From NCBI GenBank assembly GCA_003833135.1, contig QZLH01000095.1, forward strand, positions 42,245-68,858: DNA of 26,614 nucleotides, read 5' to 3'. Each line of letters begins with the position of its first letter. Position 1 is the first letter of the stretch. Below the pieces are notes generated by a model. It was not told where the DNA came from, ran no database searches, and saw only the letters and a list, made by a program, of their open reading frames with translations. The position numbers were made by a program, and so were the translations under genes. Source of the stretch: Oehlia diaphana. Taxonomy: Eukaryota; Glomeromycota; Glomeromycetes; Glomerales; Glomeraceae. Positions 1-12,688 of this stretch are shown one piece after another.

Positions 1-5
1 AAAAA

Positions 6-60
<55 letters not shown>

Positions 61-864
61 AGTGCTACTCTTCTGGAATTTCTGTCGAAATAAAACCAAG
101 CAAATTTGTCTTGGATCAAATCTTTTCTCCGTGTTGTGTGGTGGTTAGGGATAGCTGTTGAAGATTTATTATTTCTGGAGTATCATAATTCTGTAAAATA
201 GGTTTATCATAAAATGAAAAACTTAGTTTTTACGAGAGAATTCTTTTAAAAAAAAAAAAAATTGTGAACAATCAATTGGTTATATAAAATATCCAAGATA
301 ACATATATTATCAAAATTATTATTATTATCATAAAAAAATTATCAAAAAATATTTATTATTTTAAAAGATGATTAAAAAAAGATGGTTATATTTGATACA
401 TATATGAGAAAAAAAAATAAATATTATTATTCATTTTTTTAAAAAAGTTAATTATATTATTTTTATAAGTCTATATATAAAAGTCCATATAAAAAATTGG
501 GGTGAGTTTGTTTAGTAATTATGAAAAAAAAGAAAATTACTAAGAATTACTCCGGCGTATATTTATATAAATTTTTGATCGAGTTTGTGAAACCATTACA
601 TTCGCAGCTGTTGATCGATCAACTTGGTTCTACATCTCATTACTAATAGTTTTGGCTACTCGCGAATTCGAGTTTAAAAAGCGAGTTTTGGTGTGCGTAA
701 TTTATTTTAAACGACGTTACAATATTCAATTTTGTATATTTAGTTGTACATAAAGTGCTTTTAAATTCTAAAAAAAATAAAAAATTTGAAGACAAAAATA
801 TTTTATTCATATTATTTTTATCGTGTGATACTACTACCTTCTTGAATTTGTTATACTTTTAATA
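1..864. other. 5' flank of the sorting nexin gene, with an A/T homopolymer at the window edge
   Basis: The window opens with nine A followed by an uninterrupted T tract to about position 55. Next comes a less AT-rich stretch (about 60-190) and then very AT-rich sequence to about 540. Bases 541-864 are more mixed and are the likely promoter and 5' leader of the gene starting at 865. On the minus strand, 60-180 holds one open stretch of about 39 codons ending in TAA with no start; it could be the end of an exon but matches nothing I recognise. Confidence 0.4.
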
Positions 865-3137
865 ATGAGCTTTGAAAGCGAAGGCGATTACAGTAGTGTT
901 GCTTGGGATACTGGTACTACTGATTACTTAAAACCCGAAGATTTATTAGACCAAGTAGCTGAAGAGCCCCCATCTCAGGATCTTACTAGGTCAACTATTA
1001 GTAATATTGATGATTCTATGTTTTCGGTATGTTTATATGATCTTTGTGATAAATTTAGTAAACTACTATATACAATTTGCGATTTTATATTTAATCTGTT
1101 AAAAGATATAAACATATTACCTACAAAATTAATGAATGATCAATACTGAAAATTTTCTTATTATATCAGACACTGGCACCTTCAACGATTAACCATACAG
1201 ACAATATCGCTAACAATCGACAATCTGCTACAGATTCATTTGCTCCGAGTGTTGTAGTTCCTGCAACATATCCTATGACTATCACTGTTACTTCACCAGT
1301 AAAAGAACTTGATGGTACCAAGGAAGCTTTCATTTCCTATCTTATCACCACAGAGGTACTCTAATGAACTTATTTTTTGTAATTTTATTAATTGTGATAC
1401 TTACTATTATAATACTTATCATCGATTGCTTATTTCTTAGACTACTTTAGAAACATTTGTTGCACCAAAAGCTACCGTTAGAAGACGATTTCAAGATTTC
1501 GTATTTCTATGTAATTCTCTTAGTAGAGATTTTGCCGCGTGCGTGGTACCACCATTGCCTGATAAACATCGATTAGGTGAGTGAATTTTAAATTTATATA
1601 TCTTACTTTATAAAAGAGAGATTGTTAAAAAATTTTTTTTTCTTTAGAATACATAACCGGTGATCGATTTGGACCAGAGTTTGTTGAAAAACGCCGTGCA
1701 AGGTAAAAAGTAATTGAAGTTATCGCGTTTTTTAAATGATTTTATTCACTAATTATAAATAATTATATTATTTAATTGGAAAAATACGTGTCAGGATAGT
1801 CTTCAAAGATTTTTGGAAAGATTAGCTCGACATCCAACTTTACAAAAGAGTGAATATTTTAGAATATTTTTAGAATCAAGCGAATGGGTAACTAAAAAAT
1901 ACATTTAATATGCCTCTTTTTTTAAATAATATTTTGACACGTAATATATATTTGTAATATATTATTATTATTTTAGAATGCTGAATCATTTTATAGGCAA
2001 AAGAAATCTGGTGATGGAGTTTTTGAGAATTTGGGTGATGCGTTACTTAACGCATTTTCTAAAATTAAAAAGCCTGATGAAAGATTTATTGAAATTAAGG
2101 AAAATATTGATAAAATTGAAGAAAACTTGCAAACAATCGAAAGATTATATTTTAAAATCATTAAACGACAATCAGGTATTTTTATCTTGTAGTTTACGTC
2201 TCTGTCGATAATTTAATGCTTTACTCATTTTTTTCCTATATTAAAATTTCAGACTTAGAGGCCGATTATAGAGAATTTGGTACTAGTATTGTTAATTTGG
2301 GACAATTTGAAACTGGAATTGAAACACAACTTAAGAAATTTGGGGAAACAACTGAAAAATTTGCAGATGCATGGAAGCAAATGGTAATTTTCGTGTCAAA
2401 AATCATAATTTATTAGTCGACAACACTTCTTATTTGATAATTTATTATCTAGACGGATAGGGAAGAAAGCGAGTACCTAAATCAAATTCGAGAATTCCTT
2501 TCATACTGTCACTGCGTTAAAGTTAGTTATTCAGAATTATTTCTTTAATAGTTTTAAAATTTATTTGACACGTTTTTATTATACATCAGAATGTCTTAAA
2601 ACTTCGGGATCAAAAACAAGTTGATTTTGAAGAACTTTCAGAATATTTACAAGGAGCATTGATTGAAAAAGAGAATCTTGTAAGTACTGGTAAAGGTTCA
2701 ACGGGACTTTCTTCATTCTTAGTGGATTATATTAAGAATGTAGATCAAGAACAAGCTAAAAAAGAAAGATTACAAAAACTGGATGCTAAAATTACCGAGG
2801 TTTGTTTATTTTAATAATAAGCTGTATTTTAAATTATCATCTATTAACTTATTTTGATTTAGTTGAAAAAGGAGGTCGAGAGTAGTAATGACATCTCCGA
2901 GAAATTTTCCGATGAAATAGTTAAAGAATATGAAGTATTTCAAAATATAAAAACTGTAGAATTAAAAGATTCTTTGTTAGCCTATACTGAAAGACACGTA
3001 GAATTTTACCGTCAGGTAAAAATTTTAATATACAAATATGTATTATATGTGTTTATTTAATTAACATATCTAACTCTCTTTAGGGATTGCAATTATGGGA
3101 AGAAATTATTCCAATTTTAGAAGATATTACAATCTAA
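865..3137 (+). CDS. SNX4: Sorting nexin, SNX4/Atg24 type (PX-BAR), 11 exons, 480 aa
   Basis: Exons: 865-1026, 1170-1355, 1441-1576, 1648-1702, 1800-1887, 1977-2175, 2253-2383, 2453-2521, 2590-2799, 2863-3015 and 3084-3137. All joins stay in frame with GT-AG introns, giving 480 aa (human SNX4 is about 450). Residues 1-85 are acidic and S/T-rich. A PX domain follows at about 89-209, with RRRFQDF (130-136), the proline loop VVPPLPDKHR and FGPEFVEKRR, then LQRFLERLARHP. RR(F/Y) is the phosphoinositide-3-phosphate contact of the family. The rest is a helical BAR region with many E/K heptads, ending in EFYRQGLQLWEEIIPILEDI, which resembles the SNX4 C-terminus. Family role: endosome-to-Golgi recycling and selective autophagy on PI3P membranes. 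The acceptor of the fourth intron is ambiguous (CAG at 1794 or TAG at 1799); only TAG keeps the frame into LQRFL. The start is the first ATG of an open frame, just after an AT-rich leader. Confidence 0.92.
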
Positions 3138-3642
3138 AATAATATGATTTTTTATATATTGGACATTATTCAATTAGTTCAATAGTTCAATAGTTAAATT
3201 AGTATGATTGTAGATGATGTAAACTAAAAATGAATTTTTTATATTATTATTAAATCTGTATTATTTGTATTATTATTAAATATTATATTTGTCAATTTTT
3301 TTGTGTCGTCTTTTTTAATAAATATTTTCATATAAATATTTTATTTAATAATTAAATAAAATGTTTCAAAATATAAGTTAATTTTTCCTACTTTTCAAAT
3401 CAAATTTGATTTGAAATAATAAAAAAAATATCACATATATGTTAAATGAAAGAGAAGATAAAATAAGGTGATGAAGGGATTTGGTTATATATAGTATTAG
3501 TATAAGACTATATTCATTATGTTATTAATGTAAGTAAATGTTCGGATGAATCTTAAATAAAAAAGATGTTGGATGAATTAAACAATTTTTTCAGAACATT
3601 AATTAAATTTTATTATATATTTGTCGTATTTGTCGTAAAAAA
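3138..3642. other. Convergent intergenic region between SNX4 and the CCHC gene
   Basis: The two genes converge here. The stretch carries both 3' untranslated regions. AT-rich sequence with several AATAAA-like words (for example near 3318) could serve as polyadenylation signals. I see no gene in it. Confidence 0.5.
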
Positions 3643-4732
3643 TTAATTAGTTTGGCTGGGGCAGTCCTTGGCCTATATCATTTATTATAGACATATTAGT
3701 TAATTATATATATCGGTTTTCAATTTTCACTACAATTATTGAAATAAGAAAAACTTACAATGTGGCCTCGTTCTCCACAAGAGTAACATGTTTTTACGTG
3801 TTTATCGGTGGGCCCCCCTTGAGAGTTAGGACAATCACGAGACTAATTTTTTTAAAAAGAAATAAGTTATCTCTCTTAAATATATTGTATAAAATAAATT
3901 TAAACTTACAATATGTCCAAACCGTCCGCAATTATAACATTTTACTCCGGAAGCTTTACAATCTTTAGCAAAGTGATTAAACCCGCCACAATTGTAACAA
4001 ATAACTTTATAACCACCACCACCACCGCGTCGATTATAACCACCTCGATTTCCATAACCACCACCAGTGTTTCTACAATGACGAGCCAAGTGACCCTAAA
4101 GAAAAATAATAATATTTAATTAGTATATACATACTTCTCAATAACAAGAGAGAGAAAAAGGACTTACGAAACGACCACAATTGTAGCAGCGGCCACTCGA
4201 TCCACCGTTAACACGAACACTAGTAGGGCAGTCAGCTTGAAGATGTCCAACTATAAATAAGAATTGATTTAATAAATTGTAAAACCAATAATTTTACTAT
4301 GATAGTCCGGTATGTTAAACATGAATAGTTATTCTAGATTGAATTAATTTATATAAAGTATTAAATTCTAAAAATTTAATTCCTTATAAATATGATCTAA
4401 ATAGAAGTAAATAGAAAAAAAAGAATATCTAAATTATTAAATTCTTACCGCCACCGCAAGAATAACATTGTTTGGAATCAGCAGTCCTGGGTTGAGGACA
4501 TTGATTAGCCTCATGTCCAGGTTGCTTACAGTTGTAGCATAATCTTTCGGGTTCTGGACAAGAATCAGCAAAATGACCAACTAAAAAGTATAATTTATTA
4601 AAATAAATCAATAATTCGTTAAACACATAAGATATAATTGATGAGAAGTTAGATCTCGATCATCTGCCTTTATTTAAGATCAGACTACTAACCGTTGCCA
4701 CATTTAAAGCAACCTCTACGAGGAAAAACCAT
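3643..4732 (-). CDS. CCHC zinc-knuckle nucleic-acid-binding protein (CNBP/Gis2/Byr3 family), 6 exons, 184 aa
   Basis: Exons on the minus strand: 4732-4693, 4580-4449, 4250-4168, 4095-3910, 3842-3759 and 3672-3643. Joined, they give 184 aa with seven C-x2-C-x4-H-x4-C knuckles: CFKCGNVGHFADSC, CYNCKQPGHEANQC, CYSCGGVGHLQADC, CYNCGRFGHLARHC, CYNCGGFNHFAKDC, CYNCGRFGHISRDC and CYSCGERGHIAKDC. A Gly/Arg-rich linker lies between knuckles 4 and 5. Seven knuckles plus an RG-rich segment is the architecture of CNBP, yeast Gis2 and fission yeast Byr3, which bind single-stranded nucleic acid and mRNA and influence translation; the cellular role here is by family. All introns except the fourth split cut a knuckle between its second Cys and its His or last Cys, and several fall at equivalent places. 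The fifth knuckle has N where G is usual (GGFNH). The start ATG opens MVFPRRGCFKCG directly before knuckle 1, as in the family. Confidence 0.95.
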
Positions 4733-5900
4733 TTTTAATTCAACCAAATAAATAAAAAATAACGGGTAGAAGAAAAAAATATGAAATTAGGAATTATGAA
4801 ATAAAAAGGGATGGGACTTCTTCCTTAAACTGCTACCCCTTCGTCAACAACTTAGAAGATCTACACTAATCAACAACTACTGCTTCCGCCTTATAAGAGA
4901 AAGGTAATGGTGGGAGAAATGTTCTTCTTGATTATGAAGAAGAACGAAGCACAAGTTAATAAAAGTATTTAAAAACATCCCTTTTTATTTATATAATGTT
5001 AAATTTTCAATTCACATTTTGTGACGAAAAAATCTTTTTTCGCAACACATCCTTGTGTTCCCGATCGTGTTCTATGCCTATTTACTATTTACTCTTTCGT
5101 CATATTAGTTGCATTTTCTTTTAATTGTATCTAGTAAATAAATAAGGGGAGGTTGTGTAATCCTCGATTAGCTAAGGTGACAAAGAAACCGTGATGAATT
5201 ATTTTAGTATGCGCACAAAAAATTAAGCCTTATCAGTTTTAAAACTTTAATTTCATTAGTGACTAGTATTGGAAATTCCGAATTTCGGATGTAAAAATCG
5301 CATTTAATACATTTAATAATGGCTCGTATCTTTTACATGGATTTTCAATCGATCTTTCCAATGGTTAGTTTGCCATTTTTGCTAATAAATTGATAATTAG
5401 CGATTATCAGTTAATTTTTTATTTCCGAATAGAATGATTATCTACTTACCCAAAAACTGTAAATTTGCTTCACCAAAGTCACCGCAATATTAGTCAAAAT
5501 CATGTAAACTTCCCAAATTAAACCCTGATAAAAGTAGATGAAATTTAAAAATAATAAATTATGTATAAAATATTATAATTAGCTAAAATAGGTATAGTGC
5601 GTGTATGCTTTTAAAATAAAATTGTAACAAAAAAAAAAATTTCAGGTAATTTTTATTTTCAAGATGAACACTAGACGGCATTATAGAAAGTTACGAGTGT
5701 ATACAAATACAAGCAAGACTAATCTAAACTATAGGATACTAATAAACTACTCAACTCTTTGAGCCTAAGTTTCCACCTGATAATGCATATGTGGGGTCTT
5801 CTTCAGAGGATAATGAGAAGTTTAGTATTACTTAAGGATTTAGTCGTTAGCTAGACATGTAAATACTGTTATTTTTAACTTCTTTTTTTAATAAGGTATT
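4733..5900. promoter_or_regulatory. Upstream region of the CCHC gene
   Basis: The 1.2 kb in front of the CNBP-like gene is clearly less AT-rich than the sequence further left of RIC8. It holds no open frame over about 35 codons. It probably contains the 5' leader and promoter. Tiny frames such as an ATG at 5665 (32 codons) match nothing known. Confidence 0.35.
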
Positions 5901-8759
5901 AAATGTATTGCAGACACAAAAAAAAAAATAAATTAAATTAAATTACTCATTATTTAACATTATAGACTTTACTCAACAAGTTACAAAAGTTATATAGAAA
6001 TCAATCAAGATTAATTTTTCAAATTTTAATCAGAAATAAATGTTAAAAAGTCTAAAAAAACTACCAATAATATTATTCCTTATGTAATATTTTTAAATGC
6101 CAATTTTGCAATATACAGTATAATGCAATTAAAACAAAAATTTCTAAAATATATCTTATGTCATATATTTTTCATACAAAGCAAAATATTAAAAAATATT
6201 TACATAATAAATTTGGTTATTAATTTTAAGAGTTTCTAATTGCATTTCTACTAAATATTTACGTTAAATAGAAAGATTTACTACATAATAAATATGGTAC
6301 TGTAAAGCAATATCTTACTAATAATTTATATCCAATACATACAATATGGGCAAAATGTTATATTAATCACATTTTTAATACTGAAATTCAAATAATACAA
6401 TATATAAAAAGAATAATACAGTTATTAAACAAATTATGAATTAATATAATACTTTTTATAAATTGTTTCATAATATTGAAAAAAGAATTAAAATGAAAAT
6501 ATTTAAAAGTAATTATAGCAACTGAATTACAGTTTTCTTTTAATAATATTATACTAAATTCTTTTTAAATATTGATAAAAATTTTATCTAAATATATATA
6601 TCTAAAATTATTTATAATATAATAATAGCAGATTCAAAATAGTTTTATACTATATATGGTGCTAATCAATTATTTGATTTTTAGGTATTTTACTATGAAA
6701 ACTAATATATATATAGCACAAAGTTTTATACATACAATTATTACTAGATATAATGAACTTTCTATTTAAAGGATTTAGTTCAGTATAAGGTAAATTTATT
6801 ATATAATACTTTAATCTATATACCAAACAGTTCAGTATATAGATTTTACTATTTCTACTCATTTTATATAATAACAATTTTTGATTTTTTATAATAACTT
6901 TACTCACTTTACTGGTAATTTTTATATGTTAATAAAAATCAGAATGGCTTTATTTTTATTTTTATTTTTTATATAATTAAAAAATTATTAAAGTTTTTAT
7001 TAATTTACACAATATATTATATTATATTCTGATGAAAAAAAAAGATTATTTGTATAAATAATTATCCTATACTAATTTTAATTTACATAATTATTCAGTA
7101 TATTAATATATAGTATTGTAGCTAATATATTTAATCAATAAACATGAGTTCAGATATAATATATAGCATTTTACTATAAAATTTTGTTATATTTAATATA
7201 ATTAATTATAAAAAAATCAGTTTTACACTATTTGGCTTGATATAACAAAATTTGTGATATATTCAGATTTGTTATATTTAATGGTAACTATATATTAAAT
7301 TTTTATACTATTTTATAATATAGTTAAAACTGAATTTTTAATTATAATTCATTAATTTGTTTTAATAGAATCAAGTTAAATCTGACAATCTAAGTAATAA
7401 TTTGTTAGAATCAGTAATAATAATAATTATTAATGTTAAGAATTAATTGAAGATATTAAATTTACAAATATACTTAAAATTTGACATATAACATATAATA
7501 TCTGTGAAAACAAATTTTCAAATTATATCATCATTCTTAATGATAGATCATAAATTATATATATATATTTTTAGATTATTTCATATAATTTAATATACTA
7601 TAAAAAGACTATTTTTAATATATCTTTGATTGCTAGTATATAATATAAGGAGTAAAAAATTTTAATATTAAACATTTTGATAAATTAAACATAAAGTTAT
7701 AAAGAAAAATAATATTGAATATAAAGATATAAAAATGATGATATTTTAGTATTTAAATGATATTTATTTTAATTATAAAAATTCATCTTAATAATAAATA
7801 TTAAATTCTTAAAAAAAAAATATAGAAAATTGTATAGTTTATTTTTATTTAAAAAAGCAATGCAGATTTCTATTAATTGTAATAATAATGAAATTGAAAA
7901 TATTTTTAAGAATTATATTAAATAAAAAGAATATGAATTTGAAAATAGATAAAAAAAATAAAAGTTCAAATAAACCCAGAAATTTTCAGAATAAATAATC
8001 CTACTGTATTAATTATACTAAAGGCAAATTCACAAAAAAACAACTAGGCTTAAAATGTATTAGTTGAATTATTTAAAGATAAAAGTAATGTTAAAAGTCA
8101 GATGTATTAAAATTATAAGGAATATTGATTATAATTCAGGAATATATATTAAATTATATGGAAATTATAATAATTTAAATCATAGAATTCATCAATATAA
8201 GAATTGATTTTAATATGCTATTTACTAATAACTAGTTAATAAAAAGTATTTTATTATTTTTTATATTTTATAGTTATAAATAATTATTTATTATTATAAT
8301 TTATATGGTGAAATAATTAAAGATCACTATATAGTAATAAATAGCAAAACCATAAAAATAATTATAAAATTTATTTTTATATATACTTTCTGATTTTTTA
8401 TATAAAATAAAGTTAAAATTAGAGTTAAAAAACTAAGATTAAGATTTAGAATTAGATGTTCAAAAAAATGAAAATTTTATTTATTAAAATGTATAAGTTT
8501 TAAGAGTTTAATAATTTAGCAAATAGTGTTTGTATAAAATATAAATTTCTTTTTAATTTTTCTTACTAAACTTGCCAAATATCAGTATTTAGTAATTTCA
8601 ACCATATTTAAAATTAAATTAATTTACAGACAATATATTAATTTTTTTTTATAATTTTCAAATATATAAACAATAAATTAAGTTTATTTAATATATTTTT
8701 TATTTTCTTAATAAAAAATAAAATAAATAGTATTAAAAAAATTCTCTTTTTTATAGATT
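5901..8759. other. Very AT-rich desert, about 2.9 kb, with no credible gene
   Basis: The sequence is almost entirely A and T, with only scattered G and C. The one longer open frame (6907-6662, minus) is made of I, K, N, Y and L codons with no domain and is what AT-rich noise gives. I see no clear terminal repeats or tandem array. The end near 8700 merges into the 3' flank of RIC8. Confidence 0.6.
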
Positions 8760-11015
8760 TTAATCATCATCTTCTTCATCTTCTTTATATTCTTGAATTT
8801 TACCAGATTTAATAGCTTCTTCAACAGGGTTTACAACATCCATTACACCAGTTTTTTTAAGACGTTCAAATAACACAAATAATTTTTCAGCTTCCCTTTC
8901 TTTTTCTTCATCAGTCATATTTGATAAAGAAGGTGGTTCATTTTCACAATATTGTCCTGTTACAGGATTAATTGGTTTATCTGAATGTGAAGTATTTGAA
9001 GATGAAGGTGGCATCATTATATTTTTACTTAATAGAAATCCTGCTGCATTTCCATAACCCACATGATGAACGAACAAGTTTGCTATAAGAGATTGAAAAT
9101 TAGTGGTAAGATTTTACATTTTAAAAAATCACATAAATTTAACACACCTACCATCTTGATTACACAAAATAAATAATAATTCACTAATACTGTCTTTTAA
9201 ATGTGGCAACATAACAGAGGTCATTAGTCCAATTAACCTAGCTGAAAAACTATCACCTTTTTCTAAAGGTTTACTTCGATCTCTGTAAAAGGAAGAAATT
9301 TTTTATTAACAAATTATCTTAAATAAATTGTTTTTCTTTAATAAAGTTACTTACATGTTATCGGGTAATAATTCTTCTTTAATTAAAATTTTTGCATAAT
9401 CGTCATCATCAGCTAATTTTCTGAGTAAAACAACCAAAGGAGTAATAATTTCATCAAAATCTAGATTATTGTTACTAGCACCTCCAGCCGCTGCATTTTC
9501 TTTATCAGGATCATTTTTTACGGCCATATAAATCATTGATTTAAACATATCAATTAGATCGAAACAAACTCTATATTGTTCTTTTTTGCTAGATGATGGC
9601 GGAAACCATAATGATTTATATGGTTCAATTGGAAAATTTAATAACGCATGTATTGCATGTGAATGTGGAGGTGAAAGTGGCAATGGTGTTGATTTTGGTA
9701 CTTTTAGAAGTATATTTAATATGGGTAAAAGTAATCTATCAAAAAGAATTTTTTCTTAATAGTAATATTAATTAAAAAATAACTCATTTAGCAAACAACA
9801 TTACTTACTTTTCAAATTTATTACTATTATTAGATCCTTGTACTAAATTATCTCGTTCGATCTTAGGATCGTTCATCATTAAATTAAATAATAGCTTTAA
9901 TTGTTCATTTAGCACCATAACTCTAGTTATAGGTAACGAATTTATATCTTCTTTTGAAGAACTATTTGGTAAAGATAATTGTTCAAGATGTTTACTAATA
10001 TACTATAAATTATTCAAGAAATTAGTCAGGATTACAAGAAAAAAAAAAAGAAATAATTAAAACTTACATTATATAAAATATCAATTATTCCTAGGTTATC
10101 AATTAAGGGTTGTACAGCTGGTTGTGGTTTAACAGTCATAAGAAACAAAATTCTTGATAATAAAAATTGCGTCTTAATTGAAATTCCATTATCCTATCCG
10201 TAAGGAAAAAGTGAGTTATTTCTGTTATATTAACACACCGTAACATACTTAACCCTTTCTTTACCTTGAAAAATTGACATATACTTGAAATACACTTATA
10301 CTTGTCAAACAAATCACGTGTGCTCTCTTTAAGCAATAACATATTTGCTATACATGTTAATGACTCTTGAGTTACCAGAGTATCAGATTTTGGTTCAGTT
10401 GATTGGAGTTTCGTATGAGTTAATAATATTTTAAATCCCTATATTTGTTTAAAGGTTCATTAGGTAATGATAATATTTTTAAAAATAATGACACTTAAAT
10501 TTAAAACCAGCAGAAACACACAAGCTTCTATTAATTTTAAAGGATCCAAACTTAAAAAGGAATAGAAAATTTAAACTAGCAACCGAAAAACACCAGAGCT
10601 AACAACGTACCTTATCAGTAAATAAGTGACCACACCCATTCGCATCGCGTCCCAAGATTTTTAGAGTTTGTAAAGCTAATAAACGAACTGTTACAAAATA
10701 TTTTAAATATTTTGTTAAAATAAATATAAATTATTTCAAATTCAAAATAACTTAAAATGTACCATTATCGTTCCATTTTTGCTGAACTCCATTTTCATCG
10801 AGATCAGTTAACAAAGAAGAAATCAATTCTTCCTTTATATTTAATGGAATATTCGTCAGCTCTAAATTATAAAGAATATTAAAATTCAACTTCTTACACA
10901 GAATATCAATTCAATAAACACAATACGTACCAACTTGATTCGCTAAAAGAGAAGTAAATACAGAAGAAACGTTTTCAATATCAGATTTATTTTCGAGAGA
11001 AATGTAAGAACTCAT
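8760..11015 (-). CDS. RIC8: RIC8/synembryn: chaperone and guanine nucleotide exchange factor for G-alpha, 9 exons, 529 aa
   Basis: Minus-strand exons: 11015-10931, 10861-10763, 10687-10611, 10438-10265, 10193-10068, 10002-9809, 9735-9355, 9282-9152 and 9082-8760. All phases agree and give 529 aa, a normal length for the family. The protein is an all-helical armadillo-like repeat. Landmarks in order are RLLALQTLKILGRDANG (about 63-79), ESLTCIANMLLL, LLSRILFLMTV, LNEQLKLLFNLMMNDPK, LPLSPPHSHAIHALLNFP, SARLIGLMTS, ELLFILCNQDANLFVHHVGY and VGYGNAAGFL (about 430-439), followed by INPVTG and a very acidic tail ending in EDEEDDD. The GYGNAAG and NP(I/V)TG motifs are typical of RIC8. RIC8 folds nascent G-alpha subunits and promotes GDP release, so this species should have heterotrimeric G-protein signalling that uses it. 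A short low-complexity insert (AAAGGASNNN) interrupts the repeat array. The start is the only ATG close to a good upstream exon end. Confidence 0.93.
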
Positions 11016-11150
11016 ATCACTTCCTTGCCAACACGGAATCAAAGCTGCGTGACGTCTTTCGTGGACTAATTTTTATATCAGACAGAGCCGTAGATCATGA
11101 TCGATTGTGTCACAAATAATTTGAACACTTTTGAAGAAAAAATCTAAAAA
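11016..11150. promoter_or_regulatory. Shared divergent promoter of RIC8 and the F-box gene
   Basis: Only 135 bases separate the two start codons, which point away from each other, so both leaders and promoters must fit here or overlap exons. It is more GC-balanced than neighbouring spacers and includes TGACGTC (11049-11055), which resembles a CRE/ATF-type palindrome. Whether that site is used cannot be told from sequence. Confidence 0.6.
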
Positions 11151-12688
11151 ATGACTTCCGCTGCTGAAAATACGGTTGTTAAAACATATTACTCGGATAG
11201 AGTTTTTCCTTTACTTCCTAACGAGGTTTCTTTACTTATTTTTTCATACTTAACACAACAAACACGTTTAAAATTATGTAGAGTATCCAAAGCTTTTAAA
11301 GCCTTAGCATATACCCCATTATTATGGAATGAAACAATTATTTATAATACAAATGGACTTGAACTTGATAGTACGTTGAAGAGATTAAAGAATATACAAG
11401 CATTAGATGCCAGGGCTACTAAAATTACCGATGAATTCGCCAAGAAATTGTTAGTTAGTTCGGCCAGACATGCTCTTAAAAGTAAGAATCTAATTAAAAA
11501 ATTTTCTTAATTTTTTGATTTGTCGAATTTAATCAATTTCATTTCACCTTCATTTTAGTTTTAGATCTTTCAGTTACAGGTATAACAAATATATCGTTAA
11601 TGTCTATTGGGTTTAATTGTACATCTCTTGAGAAACTGTTTTTAGAAGGATGTAAAGAAATATCAAATATAACTTCATTAGCAAACTTATCTTCAACATG
11701 TAACTTAACGACATTAGTATTATCGCATTGTGAATCAATAGATGATGATACCATTTTTTCATTTCTCACTGTAACTAATGCTACTATTTTAAAAACACTA
11801 ATTAAATTAGATATTGATGGATGTTATAAAATAACGGATGATGGAATTAATTTAATTGCTACTAGGTTAATTAAGTTGAAATATTTAGTTATTGATGGGC
11901 AAGAAATAAGTGATCACTCGATTATATCAGTACTATGTAATTGTAAAGAATTAGAATTATTGGCCATATCTTTCAGTGAATCTTTGACTGACATGGTATT
12001 AGAAGAATTAATTCTTAATTTACAACCAAGTTTTAAATTTCTTAAATTAAGAAAAGGGACATCATTTTCTGAAGAAGGGTATTTATTAATTTTACTAAGT
12101 TTTGTGATTTTTATAGCATGCATTATTTAAATCTTTTTTATTTAAAAACAAAATAGATTTCGTAATTTTTTTGAAGCATTGAAAAGAAGAGAACATTCAT
12201 TTTATTCGTTGGATCTTTCAGAATGTACAAATATAACAAATTCAAATTTATTTTATTTTCACCAACCACAACTGAGGTGGTTAAACTTGGATTGGTGTTG
12301 GGGGATAAAAGATTCATCATTAATGTATTTAATAATGGGTTGTCCAAATATACAAGAAATTATGATGACAGGTTGTAATTATATAACATGTGAATCATTA
12401 TTTTATAAAATAGAACAACTTGATTTATCTTCATTAGTTGCATTAAATTTTTGCTCTTGTAAGTTGATTGAACCTGAACTTATTATAAAGTTGGGCAAAT
12501 TGTATCCAAAATTATACATTATAGATTATTACGGTGAAGTTTATAAACAAGGTAAAAAGATTGGTTTTAAAGACGAAGTATATGTTGAAGATGAATTTTG
12601 TGAATTAGAAGTTGGTGGTAGAGAAAAAAGATGGGGTAAATTAAATGTTGGAGATTTTAAAAGATTTTACAGATTTTATTCCGTATAA
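11151..12688 (+). CDS. F-box / leucine-rich-repeat protein, 3 exons, 460 aa
   Basis: Exons are 11151-11481, 11559-12078 and 12157-12688, in frame through GTAAGA and GTATTT donors. An F-box lies at about residues 19-62: FPLLPNEVSLLIFSYLTQQT, then LCRVSKAFKALA and PLLW. After it come repeated LRR units of the AMN1/FBXL (cysteine-containing) type, for example LEKLFLEGCKEISNITSL, TTLVLSHCESIDDDTI, IKLDIDGCYKITDDGINLIA, YSLDLSECTNITNSNL, LRWLNLDWCWGIKDSSLMYL and IQEIMMTGCNYITCESL. By family, the F-box docks on Skp1 of an SCF ubiquitin ligase and the LRR arc binds the substrate; the substrate is unknown. The C-terminal 80 residues (YYGEVYKQGKKIGF onward) leave the repeat pattern. AM fungi are reported to have large F-box/LRR families, so orthology to a named yeast gene is not safe. 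Confidence 0.9.

Noticed and set aside
1978..2211. 77-codon plus-strand open frame inside the sorting nexin gene
   Set aside because: It is read in another frame over exon 6. The true frame (AESFYRQKKSGDGVFENLGD) continues the nexin.
3762..4119. Plus-strand frames over the CCHC gene (3762-3968 and 3913-4119)
   Set aside because: They are antisense to the zinc-knuckle exons; the T/I/S-rich text mirrors the Gly/Arg repeat.
6662..6907. 81-codon minus-strand frame in the AT desert
   Set aside because: Composition is only AT-rich codons, with no domain or splice partner.
11539..12347. Three minus-strand frames across the F-box gene
   Set aside because: They are antisense to the LRR exons and have no family features.
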